Shown in pieces: positions 7,564 to 12,831 of a stretch of 12,831 bases of DNA (positions are counted from its first letter, which is position 1; every line of letters begins with the position of its first letter). This stretch comes from DATGMS01 sp040905145 (GTDB lineage Bacteria; Bacteroidota; Bacteroidia; Cytophagales; Cyclobacteriaceae): positions 1 to 12,831 of the forward strand of contig JBBDSC010000014.1 of the NCBI GenBank assembly GCA_040905145.1. Reading direction: 5' to 3'. The translations under genes were made by a program, and so were the position numbers. The notes beneath the pieces are model-generated. The model was not told where the DNA came from, did not search any database, and saw nothing but the letters and a program-made list of their open reading frames with translations.

Positions 7564-9519
7564 TTACTTAAGCACAATCCTGTAAGTGTTAGCGTCCCAT
7601 ACCTGATCTTCCTTTAAATCCATAGCCAACCATTTCCCTTTTACATATTGGCTGACACTTTTGATGGAAGATCTTTCGATCTCAAACTGTTCACCATTGA
7701 TTTTAAGGGAATATTGCTCCGGCAACAGGAGATGTATGGACGAACCTTCCTCCCAATACTCCAGGGCTTTGGAATCCATGTACCCTTTACTTATCCTGTT
7801 AGGATGTATTTTATAGGAGATATCCTGCGAAGATATCCCATCAATTCGGGAATACAGTTGGCCGCGATAAAAGTGGTCCACGGCCAAGCCTTTTTCAACC
7901 CCATAAATGTACAGTTCATTTCTTTGATAGTCCTTCCATAAGTAAATCCAATTGGAAAGGACCAATCCTAACAGCACCAACATGGATAGATAAGCATATC
8001 TTTTTTTGTTTTCCTGCACCAGCAGGTAAAGGGTTACGATAAATAACCAAAATAGCAGCATTTCCACAGGAGGGAAGCGGATATGGTCTATCCTGGCATA
8101 GGGCAGGTTTTGAATGGAAAATATCACCCCGTTTTCCATCCGGATGAAAAAATCCACGATGCTCCCCAACAGATAGCCTATAGGTTCCACAAAAGAAATC
8201 AGCATAAATGGAATCCCAAAAGACATAACCAAAAATGCCGCGGGAATAGCCACTAAATTTGAAAATATAAAATAGGTGGGAAACACGTGGAAGTAATGCA
8301 CCGAAACAGGAAATGTGGCCAATTGGGCAGCAATTCCCACAGAAGTGATTTCCCAAAAATAATGGACTATTTTATTTCTGGGCTCCCACAATCCGGAGAT
8401 TTTGGACTGAAGCAGCACGATCCCGAACACCGCCAAATAAGAAAGCTGAAATCCCACCGTGTATAAAATAAAAGGATCAAAAACCAACAATATCAAAGCG
8501 GAAAGTGCCAAGGCATTATATATGGAGGGGCTCCTTGATTTCATTTGGGCCAAACCCATCAAGGTAAACATGGCTGCGGCCCTCATTACAGAAGGGGACA
8601 TCCCGGTAATCAAAGCATACATCCAGATAATTAAAATGAGGAGGGAAAGATACAGTATACGTTTCCTGGCGGGAAGTTGATAAGGTTTAATGAAAAGGAA
8701 GAAAAAGCCATAAACAATCCCTACATGCAATCCTGAAACGGCCAAAATATGCATGGTCCCCGCTGTAATATAGGCTTCACTCACCTCTTCTTCCAGGTTC
8801 TTTTTCTGGCCCAACAACAGGGCTTTTGCAATTTGGTTGGAATGGGGAGTGGAAATATGCCGGTCAATCCTGTCCAGTATAGATGCCCTTAATTGAAGCA
8901 CAAAATTATTGATCGGCTGATGGTTTATCTTTCCAATCCGGGTAATTTGTGTCCCTACATAGTGGGAATGATAGATCTGTTGATTGGCCAAAAACTCCTG
9001 ATAATCAAATTCATAAGGATTTTTTGGTGGGACTATGGTAGTTGGATTCCCTTCAATCCATACGATTTCCCCAGGGAGTAATTGTTCAGGGAGTTTATGA
9101 TAGATGATTACTTCTCCGCTTGCCGGCACATAATCTTCCCCCTTTTTAACATACCTAATCTTAATGCGATTGGCAAAAGTATTGGGCTTCTTTTGGTCCA
9201 GATCTTCCACCTCCCCGAGATATCCTACCACCTGGTTTTGAAACAAAAGATGTGAGGGATCATTTTTGGCATCTTTCAAATAAGTGAAGAGGATGCCCAT
9301 ACTTACCAATAAAGCATATGCCAACAATGGAAAAAGAGGTTTAAAACGGTAGTTTTTTTGAAAAGAATTCAGGAGCACCAGGATTAAATAAAGAATAAAC
9401 AATCCTGAAGTAAAATAAACAATGTCCTCCAGCCCAAAGACACCCAGGTAGGGATAGATCAACACGCCCATTATAAAAAACAGGGCGTACCTCAAAAAGG
9501 GATATTCGCTGAATTTCAT
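7564..9519 (-). CDS. comEC: ComEC/Rec2-family DNA uptake channel protein
   Basis: Polytopic inner-membrane protein expected to carry incoming single-stranded DNA into the cytoplasm during natural transformation. I start at the ATG at 9517-9519 (651 aa) and not at the GTG one codon upstream. Hydrophobic segments lie near 8-25, 35-51 and 61-80. A soluble N-terminal region (about 90-200, DUF4131-like) follows, with PPKNPYEFDYQEFLA at 164-178. The competence domain (about 230-500) carries the hallmark HILAVSGLHVG at 257-267 and many further membrane segments. A last hydrophobic helix at 508-527 is followed by about 120 soluble residues that lack the metallo-beta-lactamase motif (no HxHxDH), so the periplasmic nuclease-like domain of long ComEC proteins is absent. 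It stands first in the run leading to recQ. Confidence 0.93.
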   Translation of the reverse strand: MKFSEYPFLRYALFFIMGVLIYPYLGVFGLEDIVYFTSGLFILYLILVLLNSFQKNYRFKPLFPLLAYALLVSMGILFTYLKDAKNDPSHLLFQNQVVGYLGEVEDLDQKKPNTFANRIKIRYVKKGEDYVPASGEVIIYHKLPEQLLPGEIVWIEGNPTTIVPPKNPYEFDYQEFLANQQIYHSHYVGTQITRIGKINHQPINNFVLQLRASILDRIDRHISTPHSNQIAKALLLGQKKNLEEEVSEAYITAGTMHILAVSGLHVGIVYGFFFLFIKPYQLPARKRILYLSLLILIIWMYALITGMSPSVMRAAAMFTLMGLAQMKSRSPSIYNALALSALILLVFDPFILYTVGFQLSYLAVFGIVLLQSKISGLWEPRNKIVHYFWEITSVGIAAQLATFPVSVHYFHVFPTYFIFSNLVAIPAAFLVMSFGIPFMLISFVEPIGYLLGSIVDFFIRMENGVIFSIQNLPYARIDHIRFPPVEMLLFWLFIVTLYLLVQENKKRYAYLSMLVLLGLVLSNWIYLWKDYQRNELYIYGVEKGLAVDHFYRGQLYSRIDGISSQDISYKIHPNRISKGYMDSKALEYWEEGSSIHLLLPEQYSLKINGEQFEIERSSIKSVSQYVKGKWLAMDLKEDQVWDANTYRIVLK

Positions 9520-9590
9520 CACAAAAGTTTTATGAATTTAACGAATCTATGAAAAAGAAAAAACAGTATCCACATTATTGTGTCAGGAAT

Positions 9591-9650
9591 CTTTATCCCG
9601 ACTTGATACATTGATTAGGCGGTCGCTGTACAAATAAAGTTTGGATAAAG
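9591..9650. repeat. Inverted repeat CTTTATCC / GGATAAAG
   Basis: CTTTATCC at 9591-9598 and GGATAAAG at 9643-9650 are exact reverse complements separated by 44 bp. CCCG (9597-9600) can also pair with CGGG (9652-9655). The element lies in the spacer upstream of comEC. It may be an RNA fold, a regulator site or the ends of a small degenerate repeat; sequence alone does not decide. Confidence 0.5.
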
Positions 9651-9681
9651 CCGGGTGATGTGTATTGCTAACTAAACCTCC

Positions 9682-9705
9682 AAAAAAATTCGAGGAATTG
9701 CTCCT
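9682..9705 (-). terminator. Weak terminator after the beta-barrel gene
   Basis: Right after the stop codon of the barrel gene, the minus strand reads AGGA-GCAAT-TCCT (9705-9693) and then CGAA and a run of seven T residues (9688-9682). The stem is only 4 bp, so this is a weak intrinsic terminator at best. Position and T run are correct. Confidence 0.35.
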
Positions 9706-9710
9706 ATACT

Positions 9711-10244
9711 TTAAAACCTATACCCTATACTGAACCCTGCGTTTACTTCTACCGGGGTAAACCGATCAGCAACCTCCTTACTAAAACCCCGGGCTATATT
9801 GACATAAGGTCCTAAGACCAGCTGGCCGTTATAAACCCACTTGTATCCCGCGCCTATCCCAATCATGGCACTGTCCATATCCCTTTCCGTCATCAGGTCA
9901 TTTTCATTCCTCTCCCTATAGCTGCCAGCACGGTATTTAAGGAAGGGTGAAATATAAAAGCTTGATGGATCCATCCCCTGAATAAAATAAAAATTATAGG
10001 AGACCAAATAACTATTGGTTTTAAATTCGGTCCCATCCTTTCCCTGAGGATAATAGCTGAACCTGTCGTTGATCAAAAACTCTACTCCTATGGATTGGGT
10101 AGAATCCAAAAAATGTTCGTATCCTACCTCTACGGAACCCAATACGATGGTATTGAGAATATTCAATTTGATTTCATTATTGGACTGTGCCTTTGCAGCG
10201 TACACCGAACCCAATAAAAAGAAACATAAAGTTATTTTTTTCAT
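9711..10244 (-). CDS. Small outer-membrane beta-barrel protein
   Basis: Predicted exported outer-membrane protein of unknown role. Residues 1-19 are a classical signal peptide with an AKA cleavage site before Gln20. The mature part (about 158 aa) consists of alternating short beta strands with polar turns, for example EIKLNILNTIVLGSVEVGYEHF (24-45), SIGVEFLIND (51-60), SYLVSYNFYFI (78-88), FYISPFLKYRAGSY (96-109), MIGIGAGYKWVY (127-138), LVLGPYVNIARGF (142-154) and VEVNAGFSIGYRF (165-177). It ends in an aromatic residue, Phe177, as barrel proteins recognised by the BAM complex do. Size and strand count fit an eight-stranded barrel, resembling DUF3575-like proteins. The ATG at 10242-10244 lies 103 bp after the GNAT stop. 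The gene appears monocistronic, with a weak terminator at its end. Confidence 0.8.
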   Translation of the reverse strand: MKKITLCFFLLGSVYAAKAQSNNEIKLNILNTIVLGSVEVGYEHFLDSTQSIGVEFLINDRFSYYPQGKDGTEFKTNSYLVSYNFYFIQGMDPSSFYISPFLKYRAGSYRERNENDLMTERDMDSAMIGIGAGYKWVYNGQLVLGPYVNIARGFSKEVADRFTPVEVNAGFSIGYRF

Positions 10245-10260
10245 CCTATTTTTCTTTACT

Positions 10261-10287
10261 CAAAAATTAATGCGAAGGAAGGGGCAA
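10261..10287 (-). promoter_or_regulatory. Candidate promoter of the beta-barrel gene
   Basis: On the minus strand TTG (10287-10285) is followed after 16 nt by AATTTTTG (10268-10261), one mismatch from the Bacteroidota -7 box TAnnTTTG. The spacing is a little short. The predicted start near 10256 would give a leader of about 12 nt. Weak evidence. Confidence 0.3.
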
Positions 10288-10295
10288 TACACCCC
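10281..10295. repeat. GGGG/CCCC hairpin in the GNAT-barrel spacer
   Basis: GGGG (10281-10284) pairs with CCCC (10292-10295) over a 7-nt loop. It follows the GNAT stop by about 50 bp on the minus strand, so it might help to end that transcript, but no T run follows (CCCCTTCCTTCG). It also covers the candidate -33 element of the barrel promoter. Confidence 0.35.
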
Positions 10296-10347
10296 AAAAA
10301 GCTTCTTCTATATTTCAGGGACAAATATCAATCCAGTTTTTATTAAT

Positions 10348-10785
10348 CTAAGGAGTTCTTTTCATCGAATAATGGGCTATACCGCATTCCATAAAAATTT
10401 CCCCTTCTTTTAGGAACCCAAATTTTTCATAAAGTGAAACTGCTGGGAGCTGTGCGTGCAGGTAAAGTATTTTACCTTTTTCGATTTCATGAGCCGAAAT
10501 GTCCTCCAAAACGGCTTTCACCAAAGCTTCCCCTACTCCTTTTCCCCTCATGGGCTTCAGTACCGCAAAGCGTTCCAGTTTTATCCCGTCAGCAGTATGC
10601 CTCCATCTGGCTGTACCGGCCGGCTCACCGTCAATTTTTGCCAGGAAATGAGTAGAAATTTCCTCAAACTCATCATATTCCTCCTCAGGGGAAACTTCTT
10701 GTTCTATGACAAAAACCGTCTCCCTGATTTTAAAAACACCCTCTAAATCTTCTTTGGATTTTACAGCAGTTATCTCAATACTCAT
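10348..10785 (-). CDS. GNAT family N-acetyltransferase, ElaA/YjcF-like
   Basis: Cytosolic acetyl-CoA-dependent acyltransferase; the acceptor is unknown. The N-terminal pattern IRETVFVIEQEVSPEEEYDEFE (20-41) is the hallmark of the ElaA/YjcF-like branch. Motif A, LERFAVLKPMRGKGVGEALV (70-89), contains the acetyl-CoA pyrophosphate loop RGKGVG (80-85). The C-terminal motif-B-like part LYLHAQLPAVSLYEKFGF (107-124) is intact and the 145-aa length is normal. The ATG overlaps the phoH stop by 4 bp (ATGA, 10785-10782), so it is very probably translated from the phoH message. That coupling does not reveal a shared function. Confidence 0.92.
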   Translation of the reverse strand: MSIEITAVKSKEDLEGVFKIRETVFVIEQEVSPEEEYDEFEEISTHFLAKIDGEPAGTARWRHTADGIKLERFAVLKPMRGKGVGEALVKAVLEDISAHEIEKGKILYLHAQLPAVSLYEKFGFLKEGEIFMECGIAHYSMKRTP

Positions 10786-11738
10786 CTAAATTCCCTTTCC
10801 ACTTCATCTTTCTCATAAGCCTCTATGATTGACTTGACCAATTTATGGCGCATGACATCTTTTCCGCTCAACTTTACCACGCCGATGCCTTTTACCTCTT
10901 TCAGTACCTTAAGGGATTCGCTGAGCCCGGATCTCTGCCTGCTGGGCAAGTCTACCTGGGTCTGGTCACCTGTGATAATCACCTTGGAATTGGGGCCCAT
11001 CCTTGTCAGGAACATCTTGATTTGCTCACTGGTGGTATTCTGTGCTTCGTCCAGTAAAACAAAAGCATCATGCAAAGTCCTTCCCCGCATATAAGCCAAG
11101 GGGGCTATCTCTATGACCCTTGTTTCCTGATAAAATTTAAGTTTTTCTGTTGGTACCATATCACTCAGGGCATCATAGATCGGCCTAAGATAGGGATCCA
11201 GTTTTTCCTGAAGGTCCCCAGGTAAAAACCCCAGGTTTTCACCCGCTTCCACCGCTGGTCGGGTGATGATGATGCGTTTGACTTCCCGGTTTTTAAGCGC
11301 CCTTACGGCCAAAGCCACTGCGATATAGGTCTTGCCAGTACCCGCAGGGCCCAGTGCGAAAACAAGGTCGTTTTTATAAGAGGATTCTACCAACTTCCGT
11401 TGGTTCCCGGATTTGGGTTTAATGATCAACCCCTTATTTCCAAAGACAATGATGTCATTTTTGTGGCCGGTTTCCTCAGGCTCCCCTTCCAGACCAATGT
11501 ATTCCTTTACATTTTCCGGGGTTACCTGACCAAACCGGTTAAAATGGTTTAACAACATATTGAGAATATCATTGATCCGTAGTATTTCGGGGGCATTCCC
11601 CTTAATACGTATCTCATTGCCCCTGGAGACAATTTTGCTTTCGGGAAAAGCAGCTGCTATTTGACGAATGTTCTCATTTTCAGAACCTAAAAAGTCCAGC
11701 AACGATATATTTTCCAATGTAATAACTTTTTCTACCAA
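10782..11738 (-). CDS. phoH: PhoH-family ATPase (YbeZ-like), TTG start
   Basis: RNA-associated P-loop ATPase of the PhoH/YbeZ family, linked in other bacteria to rRNA processing and RNA turnover. At 318 aa it has the full family form: an N-terminal KH-like region (1-65, with SKIVSRGNEIRIKG at 34-47), Walker A GPAGTGKT at 130-137, RPAVEAGENLGFLPGDL at 160-176, Walker B VLLDEAQN at 227-234 and GDQTQVDLP at 257-265. The first codon is TTG (11738-11736). The frame has a stop six codons upstream with no ATG or GTG between, and the next in-frame Met is residue 61, inside the conserved N-terminal region, so TTG is the best start. GGAAAAGGA directly precedes it. It is first in a two-gene operon with the GNAT gene and divergent from the DUF62 gene. 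Confidence 0.95.
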   Translation of the reverse strand: MVEKVITLENISLLDFLGSENENIRQIAAAFPESKIVSRGNEIRIKGNAPEILRINDILNMLLNHFNRFGQVTPENVKEYIGLEGEPEETGHKNDIIVFGNKGLIIKPKSGNQRKLVESSYKNDLVFALGPAGTGKTYIAVALAVRALKNREVKRIIITRPAVEAGENLGFLPGDLQEKLDPYLRPIYDALSDMVPTEKLKFYQETRVIEIAPLAYMRGRTLHDAFVLLDEAQNTTSEQIKMFLTRMGPNSKVIITGDQTQVDLPSRQRSGLSESLKVLKEVKGIGVVKLSGKDVMRHKLVKSIIEAYEKDEVEREFR

Positions 11739-11790
11739 TCCTTTTCCGTGTATTTAAATTAGTTTACTGTTCTTAAGGAAATAAATTCTC

Positions 11791-11798
11791 TATTTTTG
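11791..11798 (+). promoter_or_regulatory. -7 box of the DUF62 gene promoter
   Basis: TATTTTTG is an exact match to the Bacteroidota -7 consensus TAnnTTTG, with a leader of about 40 nt to the ATG at 11845. The -33 position has only TTC (11770-11772), 18 nt upstream, so the -33 element is weak. Confidence 0.5.
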
Positions 11799-11806
11799 TG
11801 TATACA
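11799..11806. promoter_or_regulatory. Palindrome TGTATACA between opposing promoters
   Basis: A perfect 8-bp palindrome lies exactly between the plus-strand -7 box (11791-11798) and the minus-strand -7 box (11812-11819), where both predicted start sites fall. It could be an operator for both genes, though a short AT-rich palindrome can arise by chance. Confidence 0.35.
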
Positions 11807-11811
11807 TAATG

Positions 11812-11819
11812 CAAAAGTA
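11812..11819 (-). promoter_or_regulatory. -7 box of the phoH promoter
   Basis: On the minus strand TACTTTTG matches TAnnTTTG exactly, about 75 bp before the phoH TTG start. No TTG is seen at the -33 position. This is the only full match on the minus strand in the spacer. Confidence 0.5.
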
Positions 11820-11844
11820 CGAAAATTAATTCACTTGCTTATAT

Positions 11845-12621
11845 ATGGCACTAGTAACATTCATCTCTGACTTTGGAGATAGCGACTATTATGTACCTGC
11901 GGTGAAGGCCAAGATGCTTTCCATTAATCCTCAGCTTATTATCGTTGATATCACCCACAAAATTGACGTATTTGATATTGCGCATGGTTCATTTATCCTA
12001 CGCGCTGTTTATAACGATTTTCCCAAAGGCAGCGTTCACTTGGTGGCAATCAACAGCACCAGCAGCATGACAGATGGATACATAGGGATCAAACTCAATG
12101 AACATATTTTTATAGGTCCAAACAACGGGGTACTCAGCATGTTGGCCGATCAGGATCCGGGCATCATTGTGAAGTTTGCTGATATCCACATTAAGTACAC
12201 CAGTTTTCCTGCCAAAGACATCCTGGCCCCTATCGCGGCAAAAGTAGCCAGTGGGGCAGCCATCCATGATTTTGGGGGCCCCTTGCGATCCATGAAAAAA
12301 ATGATGGCAAGGCAGATCAAGGCCACAAAAAAACAGATTGTCGGGTATGTTCTCAGAGTGGATAATTTCGGCAATTTGATTACCAATATTCCCAAGGAGG
12401 TTTTTGATAAATTAAACCCGGGAAAATTCAAGATCCAGTTTGGCCGGGAATCTTTGGACAACCTGGACAAAACCTATGGTAATGTAGAGCCGGGGGATTG
12501 TTTTGCATTTTTCAACAGCCTGGATTTACTGGAAATAGGGATCAACCATGGCCACGGGGCAGAGTTGCTGGGGCTGAAATATGATAGCCCGGTCCAGATC
12601 ATTTTTGAAAAGGAAGAATAG
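11845..12621 (+). CDS. DUF62 / SAM hydroxide adenosyltransferase-fold protein lacking the known triad
   Basis: Protein of the SAM hydrolase / fluorinase-like family (DUF62), 258 aa, normal length, ATG start, no signal peptide. The two-domain fold is recognisable from FISDFGDSDYYVPAVKAKML at 6-25, IVDITHKIDVFDIAHGSFIL at 33-52, IFIGPNNGVLSML at 88-100, KDILAPIAAKVASG at 124-137 and the C-terminal domain with RVDNFGNLITNIP at 171-183. Characterised hydrolases convert S-adenosylmethionine to adenosine and methionine using an Asp-Arg-His triad, which usually sits in VDPGVG...R and FHGRD contexts. Here these read AINSTSSMTD (68-77) and FPAKD (121-125), so Asp, Arg and His all seem replaced. The ligand-binding Asp9 and the FGN of residues 175-177 remain. 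It may bind an adenosyl compound without the standard hydrolysis. It is divergent from phoH. Confidence 0.88.
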   Translation: MALVTFISDFGDSDYYVPAVKAKMLSINPQLIIVDITHKIDVFDIAHGSFILRAVYNDFPKGSVHLVAINSTSSMTDGYIGIKLNEHIFIGPNNGVLSMLADQDPGIIVKFADIHIKYTSFPAKDILAPIAAKVASGAAIHDFGGPLRSMKKMMARQIKATKKQIVGYVLRVDNFGNLITNIPKEVFDKLNPGKFKIQFGRESLDNLDKTYGNVEPGDCFAFFNSLDLLEIGINHGHGAELLGLKYDSPVQIIFEKEE

Positions 12622-12667
12622 GGACTTTTATTTTAATCAAAAAATCAAAGGAAGTAAGGGCCTGGTA

Positions 12668-12698
12668 TTGCTTCGCAAAAATTCTTTCCCCATATTTG
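12668..12698 (+). promoter_or_regulatory. Candidate promoter of tRNA-Leu
   Basis: TTG at 12668-12670 and CATATTTG at 12691-12698 are separated by 20 nt. This fits the Bacteroidota -33/-7 pattern (TTG-N19-TAnnTTTG) with one mismatch. The predicted start near 12703 would give a tRNA leader of about 75 nt. Confidence 0.4.
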
Positions 12699-12701
12699 CA
12701 T

Positions 12702-12721
12702 CCCGTTCTGTAAGGAACGGG
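12702..12721 (+). terminator. Perfect 7-bp hairpin, possible DUF62 gene terminator
   Basis: CCCGTTC (12702-12708) and GAACGGG (12715-12721) pair perfectly over a 6-nt loop, TGTAAG. It lies 80 bp after the DUF62 stop. It is followed by the AT-rich CAATAATTATTG, not by a T run, so termination is uncertain. If the promoter at 12668-12698 is real, the hairpin would instead sit at the very 5' end of the tRNA precursor. Confidence 0.45.
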
Positions 12722-12733
12722 CAATAATTATTG
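12722..12733. repeat. 12-bp perfect palindrome CAATAATTATTG
   Basis: The sequence equals its own reverse complement and directly abuts the preceding hairpin. It could be a protein-binding site or simply AT-rich spacer. Confidence 0.4.
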
Positions 12734-12750
12734 AAACCTACCTTAAATAT

Positions 12751-12770
12751 GATGTCCCGAGCGGGTCATC
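12751..12770 (+). repeat. Hairpin in the tRNA-Leu leader
   Basis: GATGTCCC (12751-12758) and GGGTCATC (12763-12770) form an 8-position stem with one central T-T mismatch and a GAGC loop, ending 8 bp before the tRNA. In a precursor RNA it would fold just upstream of the RNase P cleavage site. Confidence 0.45.
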
Positions 12771-12778
12771 CACACCAT

Positions 12779-12831
12779 GCCTTGGTGGCGGAATTGGTAG
12801 ACGCGTTGGTCTCAAACACCAATGAGGTAAC
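12779..12831 (+). tRNA. tRNA-Leu (anticodon CAA), 3' end beyond the window
   Basis: The first 53 nt of a leucine tRNA that reads UUG. The acceptor 5' strand is GCCTTGG, the D arm is GGCGGAATTGGTAGACGC, and the anticodon stem TTGGT (12806-12810) / ACCAA (12818-12822) encloses the loop CTCAAAC with anticodon CAA at 12813-12815. The start resembles other class II leucine tRNAs. The long variable arm, T arm and acceptor 3' strand lie outside the window. Confidence 0.93.

Larger units (their letters stand above)
9523..9710. other. Spacer between the barrel gene and comEC
   Basis: This 188-bp region should hold the promoter of the comEC operon, but I find no full TAnnTTTG box; the nearest minus-strand match is TTTATTTG at 9632-9639, with no -33 TTG. 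It contains an 8-bp inverted repeat and a weak terminator, listed separately. No small ORF is convincing. Confidence 0.4.
12622..12778. other. Palindrome-rich spacer before tRNA-Leu
   Basis: A 157-bp non-coding stretch between the DUF62 gene and tRNA-Leu. It contains a candidate promoter, a 7-bp perfect hairpin, a 12-bp palindrome and a second hairpin, each listed separately. No protein gene is visible. Confidence 0.6.

Noticed and set aside
7916..8356. 146-codon open frame on the minus strand inside comEC
   Set aside because: Out-of-frame shadow of comEC, with Cys/Gly/Pro-rich composition and no recognisable motif.
1..12831. CRISPR array, insertion sequence, prophage or defence system
   Set aside because: No spaced direct repeats, transposase, integrase or defence-type domains were seen; the gene content is housekeeping.

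Overview
The window looks like ordinary chromosome of a Bacteroidota member, most likely the order Cytophagales (Cyclobacteriaceae-like). This is judged from protein character only: a Tat-exported Gfo/Idh/MocA oxidoreductase, a short ComEC without a metallo-beta-lactamase domain, a RecQ with a large insertion, a TPR lipoprotein, and TAnnTTTG-type -7 promoter boxes. Shine-Dalgarno sequences are scarce, as expected for the phylum. There is no transposase, integrase, CRISPR array, prophage gene or recognisable defence cassette, so I see no new system in the strict sense. The interesting points are variations inside known families and the architecture of several spacers.

Layout. Every protein gene is on the minus strand except the last one. 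From left to right: a Tat-signal oxidoreductase (59-1180); a spacer holding the pgk terminator; pgk (1471-2670); Sua5-type threonylcarbamoyl-AMP synthase (2757-3719); TPR lipoprotein (3719-4429, GTG start); NUDIX hydrolase (4451-5002); a protein of unknown function (5013-5603); recQ (5600-7537); comEC (7564-9519). Read in the direction of transcription this is one tight run, comEC > recQ > unknown > NUDIX > TPR > sua5. Its junctions are gaps of 26, 10 and 21 bp plus 4-bp and 1-bp overlaps. pgk follows after 86 bp and ends at a good rho-independent terminator. Upstream lie a 188-bp spacer with an 8-bp inverted repeat, a small outer-membrane beta-barrel gene (9711-10244), and a phoH > GNAT pair (11738 down to 10348, 4-bp overlap, phoH starting with TTG). 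Divergent from phoH on the plus strand is a DUF62 / SAM hydroxide adenosyltransferase-fold gene (11845-12621). A hairpin-rich spacer follows, then the 5' part of tRNA-Leu(CAA), cut by the window edge.

How the genes relate. The long run combines DNA uptake (ComEC), DNA unwinding and repair (RecQ), probable nucleotide-type hydrolysis (NUDIX), tRNA modification (Sua5, t6A) and glycolysis (Pgk). This is a housekeeping mixture and not one pathway, although ComEC and RecQ both act on DNA. The points most worth a second look are: the DUF62 protein, in which the Asp-Arg-His triad of characterised SAM hydrolases appears to be replaced; the face-to-face phoH/DUF62 promoters around a TGTATACA palindrome; the roughly 200-residue insertion in RecQ; the unknown protein coupled to RecQ; and the row of palindromes in front of tRNA-Leu.
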